Position numbers and translations under genes: made by a program. Below the pieces are notes generated by a model. The model saw only the letters and a program-made list of their open reading frames with translations, did not search any database and had not been told where the DNA came from. 59,621 nucleotides of DNA from an uncultured Myxococcales bacterium (GTDB lineage Bacteria; Myxococcota_A; Polyangia; Polyangiales; Polyangiaceae): NCBI GenBank assembly GCA_937872925.1, contig CALMUT010000283.1, positions 1 to 59,621 of the forward strand, written 5' to 3'. Below, piece by piece: positions 1 through 8,404 of this stretch. How positions within the stretch are numbered: the first letter of the stretch is position 1; each line of letters begins with the position of its first letter.

Positions 1-1049
1 GGGACGCTTCGACGGCCGACGCCCCAGCGGACGCTGCTCCCGATCTCAAGGGCTGGACGCAGCAAGCCAGCTTCCTACAGATCGTCAAGGCGGGCGGCTG
101 GACTTCCAAGGGGCTACTCGTCGATCCCCATGCAGCGGGACGTCTTGCGTTGGAGTTCCAGAAGCAGGCGAACCAGGCCTGGTACTTGATTTGGGAAAAG
201 GGCACTTTCTCCAAGAAGCTCGAGGAGGACGCGTCCGTAACCAGCGACGGCGCCGGCTTCGACGCGCTCGGCCACTTCTACCTGTACTACCGGACGAGCG
301 CGGACGCGTTCGTGGCGCACTGGCCCAATCTCAACAAGTCGTGGGACACGATCAAACTCGACGTTCCGGCGGGCTACTACCCAAGCTGGCCCCCCACTCA
401 GCTGAGCGTTGCCATGGGGTCCTTGCCACGCGTCGGGTTGTACTCAAGCAGTCGGCTCTTCGACGCCACAGGCAAGGTGGACAGCGCCGGATACCTGTCC
501 TGGGACGTGTTGCCACCTGCCCAGTGGCAACCCAGCAGTCTCGACGGAAACGGCTTTTCGTCCCTGGCGTTCGTTCCCGGCAAGCCCAGCGAGTTCTACG
601 TCACCACCAGCAGTGCCAACTCCCTCGCCCGCTGCACCTCGTCAAGCACCGCAGTCACCTGCCAGGAGCTGCATGGCTTTGCGTCGGCGCCGTCCGCACT
701 CTGGCTGACGCCGGCAAACCCGGACCTGCTTTGCCTGCGAGTCAAGAACGCCGCTGGGGACTGGGAGCTGCGGCTCTCCACGGACGGCGGCAAGACCACC
801 AACGCGATCCCGCACCCGTTTGGGACCCAGTTCGTCAGCGTCGCGCTCTCCCCGAAGGACGCCAAGACCATCGTGGTCTGGAAAGACGGCAACACGGATC
901 TGCAGGTGAGCCACGACCAGGGCGCCAGCTGGAACCCCGCAGCCCTACCCGAAGCTGGAAACACTTCGCTCAGTGGCGCCGGCATCGACAATGCCGGTAC
1001 CCTGTTCCTGGTCCGCGGCGACGCACTGTTTTCACGCAGCGCGTACTAG
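1..1049 (+). CDS. BNR/Asp-box repeat protein, 5' end missing
   Basis: The frame is open from the first bases of the window (codons start at base 3) to a TAG at 1047-1049, so the N-terminus lies outside; 348 residues are visible. Two Asp-box-like motifs, STDGGKTT and SHDQGASW, lie in the C-terminal third. These are the SxDxGxTW turns of sialidase, sortilin and WD40/YVTN-type beta-propellers. The whole visible part is rich in W, Y, G, S and T, as in beta-propeller blades. It is probably a secreted or surface protein, but the signal sequence cannot be seen. No sialidase catalytic residues can be assigned, so an enzyme activity is not supported. It converges on the FG-GAP lipoprotein gene, with 74 bases between the stops. 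Confidence 0.75.
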   Translation, partial: DASTADAPADAAPDLKGWTQQASFLQIVKAGGWTSKGLLVDPHAAGRLALEFQKQANQAWYLIWEKGTFSKKLEEDASVTSDGAGFDALGHFYLYYRTSADAFVAHWPNLNKSWDTIKLDVPAGYYPSWPPTQLSVAMGSLPRVGLYSSSRLFDATGKVDSAGYLSWDVLPPAQWQPSSLDGNGFSSLAFVPGKPSEFYVTTSSANSLARCTSSSTAVTCQELHGFASAPSALWLTPANPDLLCLRVKNAAGDWELRLSTDGGKTTNAIPHPFGTQFVSVALSPKDAKTIVVWKDGNTDLQVSHDQGASWNPAALPEAGNTSLSGAGIDNAGTLFLVRGDALFSRSAY

Positions 1050-1123
1050 TGGGCTGTCTCGTCAGTAGCAATCCTTCGGTCGCTGCTGACGCGCTGGGCT
1101 TCGCCCAGCTGCGCCGCAACGAG

Positions 1124-4100
1124 CTACTGCGGGACGACCCCGCAGGTGATCTTCGCGTCAGCCGCATCCTTGTTGTTGCCGTCGTTGCATTCCGGGATCT
1201 GGTTGGCGGGGTCAACCACGGCGTAGATCAGCACGGACAGCCCAGCCGGGAAGCTGGTCATGGTGGGCGTCACATTCGCACTGCCGCCCGCGGCGATGGG
1301 TCCTGGGAGGATCTCGTCGTGGATCGGTTGCCCGCCCGCGTTGGGATCACCGGCATAGTAGCGCACTAGGACGTTGCTGGCCGGCGCCGAGCCGTCGTTG
1401 AAAACAGTGGTCGGCACCTGCGGCACGATGCCCGGCGGGCAGCCCGTGGGCACGCCAACATCGACCCGCAAGTCTGCCTGTGCGCCCTGCGCCACCACCG
1501 GGTGCTCGAGCTCGTTGTTGGTCTCCACGCACTCCCTGGCCTGATCGCCATCGTCGACCACCACGCGCACCTTGTCGGGAAGCACGCCGGGGGAGTTGTT
1601 GGCGGCGTCGTAACTGGCGGTGAGCAGGATCACGTCACCGGGCTCCAAGCTGTTGGAAATCACCAACGTCAGCGGCCCCGCAGTCGCGTTGTTCAAGGCC
1701 TCGGACAAGGGCGGAGTGTTCCAAGTGCCGAAGAAGCTGACCACCACGCCCGGCCCGACGCGCAGATCTCCGATGTTTGCGATCTGCACGGTGATGTCCA
1801 GCTTGTTGGATAGCTGCCCGCAAACCGCGTCCGGACTCGACACCTGAATGGCTTGCACGGTCAGATCCGGCGCGACGCCGAAAGACCGCGGGTTGCTGCG
1901 GTACGTGTTGTAGAGCCGACCGTTGTAGGGCTTCCAACTCTCCGGCTCGAATACTGGAACACGACCGGACTCTGTCACGTTGGTCACGTGATAGGCGTGT
2001 TGGTTCCAGATGCGCCGGGCCGACACCCACAAGTCGCTCTTGTCCCCCCACACTTCGATGCCTGCGTTGTATTGGCTGTCCTTGTTCTCGGAGCAGAATC
2101 CACTCTCGGTGGTAGTGGCGAAAACGATCTCAGCGTTGCCATCGTTGTCCACGTCCGCCACCACGGGGTACTCGATGCGCGTGCGGCTTTCCGAAGGCTG
2201 TTCGAAGTACACCGCGCCGTTGAGGCCATCGTAGACGCGGAAATTGCATTCGTCGTTGTAGATGACTTCGGCAGCGCCATCGCCATTGAAGTCAAAGACG
2301 CTCGAGCCAGTAACCCGGCTCGAATCGTCTTCGGTCTTGCGGCGCCAGCCGTTCTGCAAGCACACGCAAGCCCCGGTGCTCTCGTTACAAGCGAACTTGG
2401 ACGTGTCGCCACAGTCCGTGTCCTGCAAACAGCTGGCCGCCGGCGGCGTACGCGGCTTGTTGCTGTTTCCGTCCGTCACCGCCGTCCAGGCCGGACACTC
2501 CGTCGCTGCCGCCTGCAAGTCCATCACCACGTAGGCCGCGGAAAACGCACTGCCAATCTCCGGAAAACCGTCGCCGTCAAAATCGTCGACATTCGGCGCG
2601 CCGCCGTTGCTGCCTTCTCCAATGTTCAAGTCGAGCATCAGGGCTCCGGTCTGCCCGTTGAGTACGTACAAGCGACCGTTGGAGATGCTGATCACTTCGG
2701 CCACGCCATCTAGAGGGTTGGTTGGACCCGGCGCCTTGGTTTGGTCCGTACCAAGCACGTCCGCAACAGCGCAAAAGCCTTGGCGATTGCCATTGGGGAT
2801 CTTTGTCGCGCCGTTGACGGTTTGCCCGTCCCAAACCTCAACCAGAGCGCCATCGCAGAAGGTCTTGGTCTCACCGGTCTCTCCGCCGACACAATCCGCC
2901 CGCTTGCTGATGCCCGGCCCCGGAATCGGCATGCGATACAGCGTCGTCCCGGCAGCGATTTCCTGCTTCGAGTCGCCCACCAGGTTGGCAACGCAGGACA
3001 CCGGCCCCTGCCCATTCGTGCCCGTCTGTCCTGCGCCTTCGAACGTGTCCAGGAACTTCAGCTTCTTGGTCGTCGCGTCTTTTTCCAAGGTGTAGACGAT
3101 GCGCCCAACGATGATTTCGGAAAGGCCAGCGTTGTCGATGTTGGCCAGAGTCGGCGCGGGGTTGGCACCGTTGAGATTGATCAGCGCGCTAGTCGCGATG
3201 GTCTCGCCCACGTTGGAATAGATGCGCACTTCACCGTTGTTGCTATTGGTGCCCTCGGTGATGGCAACGATCTCCGGCGTGCCGTCGTTGTCCAGATCCC
3301 CAACCGCCAGGCTCGCGGTGGAGTCTAGATCGGCATTGTCACAATTACAGTTGGCAGGCAGCGCATCGCCCTCCACCCAACGCGTGGCGCCGCAGGTCGC
3401 GAAGAAGTCTTTGCCCTTGTTGGGACCACCACCGTGCACGGCCCGCAGCACACCGTTGGTGGTGAACTGCGAGGAGCAAAAGGTCGTGAAGATGATTTCG
3501 GGAAAGTCACGTTCGTCGATCAAGCCGTCGCCTGTGTCGTCGTCGAGGTTCGCGACCAATGGCACCATCACCACCTGGCTGGAATCCTCAAACGGACTGC
3601 CAACGGCCTTGGGGTTCGCGAAAGTCCCGCCCCAGGTGATCTCGTTCGTCGGCAGCACGTTGGCGAAGGGCTCCGGCGGCAACGAACACGTCGGCGCCAC
3701 GCCAGTCCCTTGGCACTTGCCAGCTTCACACTCGGTGAATGCGGGGCAGTCCCAGTCATCTTCGCAGGGGCACTCCGCTACGCCCTTGCCATCGTCGGTG
3801 CACTGGCTCTGGAAATACGGCGACCCGCTCTGGCAGCCGAACTTCTTGGTGAACCCGCTGCCGTTCTGATCGCATTCGAGTAGGTCCTGCCCCGTGCACT
3901 TGCGAGTCTCCGGCGTGCATGCGTCGTCTACGCAAATGCTGCCGTTGCAGTAGCGATCGACCGGACAGTCCACGTCGTCCTTACAGGCAATGCTTTCGCA
4001 ATACGCGCCGCCGTCCACAGCCACACACTGCTCGGTGGCAGAGCACCCCAGGGACGTGCAGTCGTTCGGGACGCAGGTCGCAACGCCGCCGACGACTTCG

Positions 4101-4348
4101 CAGTGCTGCTCCTTGGGACAACTTTGGGTGGCGCACAGATCTGCGTCGGCCGGTCCTCCGGAGTCCCCTGCGCCGCCGTCTGTGCTGATCACCGCGCCGG
4201 ATCCGCCAGTCCCCGCGCTACCCGCGGCCCCGCTCGACCCCGCCGCTCCTCCGTCCCCGGAGCTGACCTCGGGGTTTCCGCCGCAAGCGGAGAGCATCAA
4301 CGTCACCAAGGCCGAAACAGCGGCCAGTGCACCCAGAAGTTTCCTCAT
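1124..4348 (-). CDS. Large FG-GAP/CARDB surface lipoprotein with Cys-rich N-terminal repeats
   Basis: 1074 residues. I chose the ATG at 4348 because it places MRKLLGALAAVSALV directly before a lipobox (LMLSAC); an in-frame ATG at 4372 would add eight residues in front. After the lipid-anchored Cys come a Gly/Ser/Ala/Asp spacer and about six short Cys-rich modules, of the kind seen in myxobacterial surface lipoproteins. Next are several FG-GAP/VCBS-like repeats with calcium-binding DxDxDG loops (DLDNDGTPEI, DFDGDGFPEI, DFNGDGAAEV, DVDNDGNAEI), expected to form a beta-propeller. Two CARDB-like Ig-fold segments follow at the C-terminus (ADLRVDVGVP and the preceding DLTVQAIQV). The predicted role is adhesion or ligand binding on the cell surface. 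No enzyme motif is visible. Confidence 0.85.
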   Translation of the reverse strand: MRKLLGALAAVSALVTLMLSACGGNPEVSSGDGGAAGSSGAAGSAGTGGSGAVISTDGGAGDSGGPADADLCATQSCPKEQHCEVVGGVATCVPNDCTSLGCSATEQCVAVDGGAYCESIACKDDVDCPVDRYCNGSICVDDACTPETRKCTGQDLLECDQNGSGFTKKFGCQSGSPYFQSQCTDDGKGVAECPCEDDWDCPAFTECEAGKCQGTGVAPTCSLPPEPFANVLPTNEITWGGTFANPKAVGSPFEDSSQVVMVPLVANLDDDTGDGLIDERDFPEIIFTTFCSSQFTTNGVLRAVHGGGPNKGKDFFATCGATRWVEGDALPANCNCDNADLDSTASLAVGDLDNDGTPEIVAITEGTNSNNGEVRIYSNVGETIATSALINLNGANPAPTLANIDNAGLSEIIVGRIVYTLEKDATTKKLKFLDTFEGAGQTGTNGQGPVSCVANLVGDSKQEIAAGTTLYRMPIPGPGISKRADCVGGETGETKTFCDGALVEVWDGQTVNGATKIPNGNRQGFCAVADVLGTDQTKAPGPTNPLDGVAEVISISNGRLYVLNGQTGALMLDLNIGEGSNGGAPNVDDFDGDGFPEIGSAFSAAYVVMDLQAAATECPAWTAVTDGNSNKPRTPPAASCLQDTDCGDTSKFACNESTGACVCLQNGWRRKTEDDSSRVTGSSVFDFNGDGAAEVIYNDECNFRVYDGLNGAVYFEQPSESRTRIEYPVVADVDNDGNAEIVFATTTESGFCSENKDSQYNAGIEVWGDKSDLWVSARRIWNQHAYHVTNVTESGRVPVFEPESWKPYNGRLYNTYRSNPRSFGVAPDLTVQAIQVSSPDAVCGQLSNKLDITVQIANIGDLRVGPGVVVSFFGTWNTPPLSEALNNATAGPLTLVISNSLEPGDVILLTASYDAANNSPGVLPDKVRVVVDDGDQARECVETNNELEHPVVAQGAQADLRVDVGVPTGCPPGIVPQVPTTVFNDGSAPASNVLVRYYAGDPNAGGQPIHDEILPGPIAAGGSANVTPTMTSFPAGLSVLIYAVVDPANQIPECNDGNNKDAADAKITCGVVPQ

Positions 4349-4655
4349 CTTCACATAGTACCGGCACCCCACGCAGCCGCCAACCGCGCAGCGTCCGTAG
4401 CTGACGCCGAACCCCGGCTCGGCGCCCTTGGGCTGTGAGAGCTTGTCTCGTCCCGTCGCAGATTGCGGTGTTCCGGTTCGGACGCGGGGCGGCTCGGCGG
4501 CAGAATTGGGAGCTTTGCGCAGCCGGAACTGGGGTGGCGGGAGCTGCGGACCAAGGCGGCAGCGCGACGGCTGGAACGAGACGCAGCCGACGCCGGGAGC
4601 GGAATCGGGGAAACCGGCGCCCGTGTCCCGCAGTGATTTCCCCGTCCGCAGGCCG
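4349..4655. other. Intergenic stretch, 307 bp, no gene seen
   Basis: It separates the FG-GAP lipoprotein start from the stop of the next leftward gene. Open frames here have no credible start, codon pattern or homology, and I take them as chance frames of GC-rich DNA. The promoter of the FG-GAP gene should lie in its left part. I could not pick out a convincing -35/-10 pair. Confidence 0.5.
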
Positions 4656-5219
4656 CTACTGCCGTGGCGACGGCTTCAGCGGAACCAGCTGTTTGTCGAG
4701 TTGTCGGAGGGCACCGTTCAACGCAGTCTTGAACGCCTTTGTCGGATCTGTGCCCATCGAGAATCCGAACGCGTGACGCCACTCGAAGCACCCAGTTGCA
4801 CCAGCTGTTGCAGCGGCGCCGTCGGGCATGTCGAGTCGTGTTTCGATCATGACGCATCCGCTCTGCGCTTCTACTTCCACGCCATTGTGCGGGTCTGGCG
4901 GAGAAACGCGCACTTGAAGCGTGTTCGGTGAGTCCGCCAGGACCTTGATGCCCCCGGCCGTGAGCGCGCCGGCCACCGAAGTCCGAACTCGCTCGAGCGT
5001 CTCCTTCGATCCTTCAGGCGGCGGTACTCGCCCCTCCAGAACGACGAGCTTCAGAGTGCGTGGGGCCATTCCAGCCAGCACCGGCTTGTGCAGATCCTCG
5101 GGCCCTATCCTCGGGATGCCACTCCCGCCACAGCCGACGGCGAGAAGGCCCAACGCAACTGCTGCTGTCCTGCTCAACCGCCCCACACCGGCGTCATACC
5201 TGGGTCCTCTGCAACGCAC
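4656..5219 (-). CDS. Putative small lipoprotein of unknown function
   Basis: 187 residues from a GTG at 5219. A second in-frame GTG at 5186 gives a tidier lipoprotein signal (VGRLSRTAAVALGLLAVGC) and may be the true start. The lipobox is LAVGC. The mature part is mixed alpha/beta, with a segment reading LKLVVLEGRVPPPEG followed by ERVRTSVAGALTAGG. This loosely recalls periplasmic LptE/DUF-type lipoproteins that build a complex from variable subunits, but I do not recognise the family. Three further Cys residues occur in the C-terminal half. It is divergent from the repeat-bearing lipoprotein at 5435, and the 215 bp between them presumably hold both promoters. Confidence 0.6.
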   Translation of the reverse strand: MRCRGPRYDAGVGRLSRTAAVALGLLAVGCGGSGIPRIGPEDLHKPVLAGMAPRTLKLVVLEGRVPPPEGSKETLERVRTSVAGALTAGGIKVLADSPNTLQVRVSPPDPHNGVEVEAQSGCVMIETRLDMPDGAAATAGATGCFEWRHAFGFSMGTDPTKAFKTALNGALRQLDKQLVPLKPSPRQ

Positions 5220-5434
5220 AACGGCGAGTTGGGTTTTCGCTGCTCACGGCCGACGCCGCCGCGGCCGAGCCGGTCCGCCAAGAGCCAACAGGGCCGTCGC
5301 AGCAGGGGAACGATCGTAGTTGTGCAGATTCTGCTCAACTCCCGAATAGAGCGAGCACCAGAGCGGCCTTGCTGGGCATGTGGCTAGCCCTGAGGCACCT
5401 TGACGGCAAAATTGCGCGGACGTAATCTGCCGGA

Positions 5435-6016
5435 ATGAAGATTAGGGTGGGATACATCGACACGGCATCGATCCTGTCGCTCGCGTTGGCCTTGGGGGCT
5501 TGTTCGTCGACGGGGTCGGGCGGCGGCGGCTTGGATGGTGGCGGAGGCTCGAGCGCTACCGGAGGCTCGAGCGCTACCGGAGGCTCGAGCGCTACCGGAG
5601 GCTCGAGCGCTACCGGGGGCTCATCCGGATCGGATATCGGTTGCGACCCGCTGACGAGCACCACTTGCTATTGTTCCAAAGTGGACCCTGGCTCCACTGG
5701 GAACGAAACCAAATGCTCTCCGACGGAGAACGCCAGCGGCGGATTCTGTTGTGCATCCCCCGGCTGGCCTGCTGAGGGCGACTGTTTGTGCGGTCCCATG
5801 CTGTGCAACACCTTCGGAAGTGACTGCACTTGTGCGATTGGTTTGTGGAAGAGTGGCACTCCGTCCTGTACCGGTGACTACTGCTGCCTGGACACCATCG
5901 GTCAGTGCAAGTGCGGGACCACTCCCTGCGGCGCCGGTGAAACGCCGGTGTCCGTTTGCGACGACACTACCTTCGCTTGCAGCCCCAGCACCTCAAAGGT
6001 CGCGGCCTGCCGCTGA
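5435..6016 (+). CDS. Cys-rich lipoprotein with GGSSAT repeat spacer
   Basis: 193 residues starting MKIRVGYIDTAS, with a lipobox (LALGAC) near residue 23. The first 70 mature residues are a low-complexity Gly/Ser/Thr spacer containing four GGSSAT hexapeptides, encoded by a perfect 18-bp tandem repeat. The remainder is a compact domain with roughly eighteen Cys (for example YCSKVDPGS, CLCGPMLC, DYCCLDTIGQCKCG), presumably disulfide-bonded outside the cell. The layout matches myxobacterial lipoproteins in which a flexible stalk displays a small Cys-rich module. No function can be assigned. Its start follows the divergent gene at 5219. Confidence 0.7.
   Translation: MKIRVGYIDTASILSLALALGACSSTGSGGGGLDGGGGSSATGGSSATGGSSATGGSSATGGSSGSDIGCDPLTSTTCYCSKVDPGSTGNETKCSPTENASGGFCCASPGWPAEGDCLCGPMLCNTFGSDCTCAIGLWKSGTPSCTGDYCCLDTIGQCKCGTTPCGAGETPVSVCDDTTFACSPSTSKVAACR
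5546..5617. repeat. 18-bp tandem repeat, four copies, in coding sequence
   Basis: The unit GGCTCGAGCGCTACCGGA occurs at 5546, 5564, 5582 and 5600; the last copy diverges only at its final base. It encodes GGSSAT in the spacer of the lipoprotein at 5435. Identity at the DNA level, including wobble positions, suggests recent slippage duplication. Copy number changes would stay in frame. Confidence 0.9.
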
Positions 6017-6262
6017 ATTCCTAGCTCACCGCTCGACGTGCCTGGCCGTATCCGCTTCCCGATCCTTTCTGACGCACTCGCACTCGAACGTGTGGCGTAG
6101 ATGGCTACGTCACCACTTCTAAACGTTTGGCGTCTCAGCACGCCGCAGGACGGGCATCAACCCAAAGGATGAGGCTCTGCTTACCGACGGATCGCGACCG
6201 ATCGACGGTGGTTGGAGCGTTGCGCGCGAGGCGCTACAATTCTCAGAGCCCGTCGGGCGATC

Positions 6263-7507
6263 ATGGCCTACATGCCCGCCACCGCTTCTTGCCGTGACAC
6301 TTCTCGCGGTCCGTCACTGTGGGAGTTCGCGCTCACATCGATGCTGACGTTCGCCTGTGGGCGGACGACGCACGGCGACGTCGATTCAGGCACCGATGCG
6401 CCTGAAACCCTGATCGTCGACGCTGACACAGACAAGCTCATCGACGAGGGGGAGACGGGCAATGTCCCGTCCCTGTGGTCGCCGGCCCACGACATGCCGA
6501 CAGGACGAGCCTCGCACGCTTCAGCGTTCGTTGGAGGCTGGGCTCTTGTCGCTGGTGGGACCGTGACCAACATCGGCACCGACAGCGTCGACGCTTATGA
6601 TCCGGAAGCCGATTCCTGGAAGACTACTAGCCCCCTCACACAACCACGATACCTCGCTTGCTCGACGCTGCTTCCCAGCGGCACGTGGTTCATGGCGGGT
6701 GGCTTGCTCGGCTCCGGCTACGGCGCGTACGCAGCGGGTGGTGCAGAGGCATTCGACCCGGCAACTATGACCTGGAACGTCCTCCCCGCAATGAACGGGA
6801 AACGCTACGAGCACGCTTGCGCTGCCTTGCCTACAGGCGGGGTTTTGGCCAGCGGCGGGATGACGCAGGCAGGCCCGTTCGTGCAGACGGGGAGCGCGGA
6901 GGTATTCGATCCCCTCCAGGGCTGGACATCCACCGGCTCCTTGTCGTCGACCCGGGTTGGTCATACCGCGACCACACTCGGCAACGGCACCGTTCTTGTT
7001 GCGGGCGGCGCCACCGAGGCGGGCGTTACGACGGCGAGCGCCGAGCTCTACGACGCGAAGACGAGCAGCTTCGTCCCCACCGGCTCGCTCAGCGAGCATC
7101 GAGCCGGCCACGTGGCGGTTCTGCTCGGGAACGGAAAGCTCCTCGTCGTCGGCGGCGGCAATCAACAGATCCTCGCCAGCGCCGAGCTCTACGACGCGAA
7201 AACTGGCAAGTGGCTCCCCGCCGGCAGCATGACCGTTCCCCGCGGGTTGATGACGGCCACGCTTCTTGCGTCCGGTAAAGTGCTCGTTACCGGGGGCTAC
7301 AACGAGACGCTCGCGGACATCGCGTCGGCGGAACTCTACGATCCTGCCACAAACTCGTGGTCCCCGGCGGGCACGATGGCCAGTGGCCGCGCCGGCCACG
7401 CCGCAGTTCTGCTCCCTTCCGGCAAGGTGCTCGTCACAGGTGGTAACTCGACGGGCCAGCAATTCCCGGTCGACAGCGCGGAGCTCTTCGACGAGTCCGC
7501 TCTCTAA
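6263..7507 (+). CDS. Kelch-repeat protein, probable lipoprotein
   Basis: 414 residues from ATG 6263 (MAYMPATASC); another ATG follows at 6272. A hydrophobic stretch ends in LTFAC, a plausible lipobox, followed by an Asp/Thr-rich linker. The rest is a run of about six Kelch blades. The repeating pattern is GRAGHAAVLLPSGKVLVTGG followed by SAELYD or EVFDP and then a W of the W-SPAG type, as in galactose-oxidase-like beta-propellers. Members of this family in myxobacteria are often secreted or surface-exposed. I see no copper-site residues of galactose oxidase, so I call it a binding propeller. It converges on the DsrE-like gene. Confidence 0.85.
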   Translation: MAYMPATASCRDTSRGPSLWEFALTSMLTFACGRTTHGDVDSGTDAPETLIVDADTDKLIDEGETGNVPSLWSPAHDMPTGRASHASAFVGGWALVAGGTVTNIGTDSVDAYDPEADSWKTTSPLTQPRYLACSTLLPSGTWFMAGGLLGSGYGAYAAGGAEAFDPATMTWNVLPAMNGKRYEHACAALPTGGVLASGGMTQAGPFVQTGSAEVFDPLQGWTSTGSLSSTRVGHTATTLGNGTVLVAGGATEAGVTTASAELYDAKTSSFVPTGSLSEHRAGHVAVLLGNGKLLVVGGGNQQILASAELYDAKTGKWLPAGSMTVPRGLMTATLLASGKVLVTGGYNETLADIASAELYDPATNSWSPAGTMASGRAGHAAVLLPSGKVLVTGGNSTGQQFPVDSAELFDESAL

Positions 7508-7590
7508 CTGCTGGGCGCAAATCTCTGGCGCAGCGAATTGGGAGGAGACCGGAGCGCACGCGGCGCGCGCGTTGCCGCTGCGTGCGCTTC

Positions 7591-8061
7591 CTAAATGAAA
7601 AATGTCTGCGCGCCTTCGGCTTTCTCCAAGAAGTCCATCGCCGAAATCACGTCCTTCACCTGAGGCATGAGGTCGTCCTTCTTCAGTTTGAACATGTCCA
7701 TCGCGAGTTGGCACCCGTACATCTCGGCCCCCGCGTCGTCGAGCATTTCGATCATTTCCTTCACGTGGGGGATGTCGAGTTTGTCCATGTCCTTTTGCAT
7801 CTGATGAGTCGCCAGGGCTTCCATGCCAGGCAGCCCGGCGATCATCGCGGGAATGGGCACGGAGGGGTTGCCGACTAGGTTCAGGTGCAGATGTTCCACC
7901 TTCTTCTTGTTGACTATGTCGAGGCCCCAGAAGGTGAAGAACAGCATGGCCTCGATGCCGGCCATACGGGCGGCGTTGGCGATGATCAGGCCTGGGTAGG
8001 CCATGTCTAGGCTGCCCTTGGAGCAGACGATGGCGACTTTGCGGTTTCCGTTTGTGGTCAT
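7591..8061 (-). CDS. DsrE/DsrF/DrsH-like sulfur-relay protein
   Basis: 156 residues from ATG 8061, chosen because AAGGAG lies just upstream; the longer frame to 8112 would overlap the previous gene. The sequence fits the DsrE/DrsH-like (DrsE_2) fold: KVAIVCSKGSLDMAYPGLI at the N-terminus, then IEAMLFFTFWGLDIV, and a C-terminal MYGCQLAMDMF carrying the family Cys. Proteins of this family carry persulfide sulfur between TusA/DsrC-type partners in the cytoplasm. It is the last gene of a three-gene operon with an SQR-like flavoprotein and a TusE/DsrC-like protein, 16 bp after the latter. This supports a role in handling sulfane sulfur produced by the oxidoreductase. The exact partner is inferred. 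Confidence 0.85.
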   Translation of the reverse strand: MTTNGNRKVAIVCSKGSLDMAYPGLIIANAARMAGIEAMLFFTFWGLDIVNKKKVEHLHLNLVGNPSVPIPAMIAGLPGMEALATHQMQKDMDKLDIPHVKEMIEMLDDAGAEMYGCQLAMDMFKLKKDDLMPQVKDVISAMDFLEKAEGAQTFFI

Positions 8062-8077
8062 GGTGGCGCTCCTTGGC

Positions 8078-8392
8078 TCAGAGACAGGCTTTGGGCTTGG
8101 GGATGCCGGCAACTTTTGCGATCAGCTTGCCGGGGCCCTTCGGGAAAAGCTGGTAGAGCGTCTTCATGTTGACCCCCGAGCCGGTGGTGATGCGGCGGGG
8201 TCCCGGGGAGACACCCTTCTCTTTGTAGTCGGCTCGCGCAAAGTCGATCACCTTCCAGTGCTCGTCGCCCAGGGTGATGCCGTCGGCGCTTGCGATGGCA
8301 ACTCCTAGGTCGCGACTCCAGTCGTCGGGGTTTGCCAGAAATCCGTCGTTGTCTACGTCCACGGCGCGGCCGCCATAGGTTGCTGTTGGCAT
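8078..8392 (-). CDS. TusE/DsrC/DsvC-family sulfur-relay protein
   Basis: 104 residues, the usual family length, from ATG 8392 with AGGAG nine bases upstream. Family landmarks are DGFLANPDDWSRDLG, the central helix segment and the C-terminal arm LFPKGPGKLIAKVAGIPKPKACL, split here by the reader as LFPKGPGK and GIPKPKACL. The penultimate Cys (C103), which carries sulfur, is present. The second Cys of true DsrC, eleven residues earlier, is Ala (A92), so this is TusE-like rather than a dissimilatory DsrC able to form the intramolecular trisulfide. It sits 12 bp after the SQR-like gene and 16 bp before the DsrE-like gene, so the three are very likely co-transcribed. Confidence 0.85.
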   Translation of the reverse strand: MPTATYGGRAVDVDNDGFLANPDDWSRDLGVAIASADGITLGDEHWKVIDFARADYKEKGVSPGPRRITTGSGVNMKTLYQLFPKGPGKLIAKVAGIPKPKACL

Positions 8393-8404
8393 GGTTCTCT
8401 TCTC

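Noticed and set aside
191..1369. Rightward open frame overlapping the BNR protein
   Set aside because: The overlapping frame with Asp boxes has normal composition, whereas this one is Arg-rich and runs into the convergent gene.
6521..7714. Long leftward open frame across the Kelch gene
   Set aside because: It is antisense to clear Kelch repeats, with Arg/Gly/Ala-rich composition typical of chance frames in GC-rich DNA.
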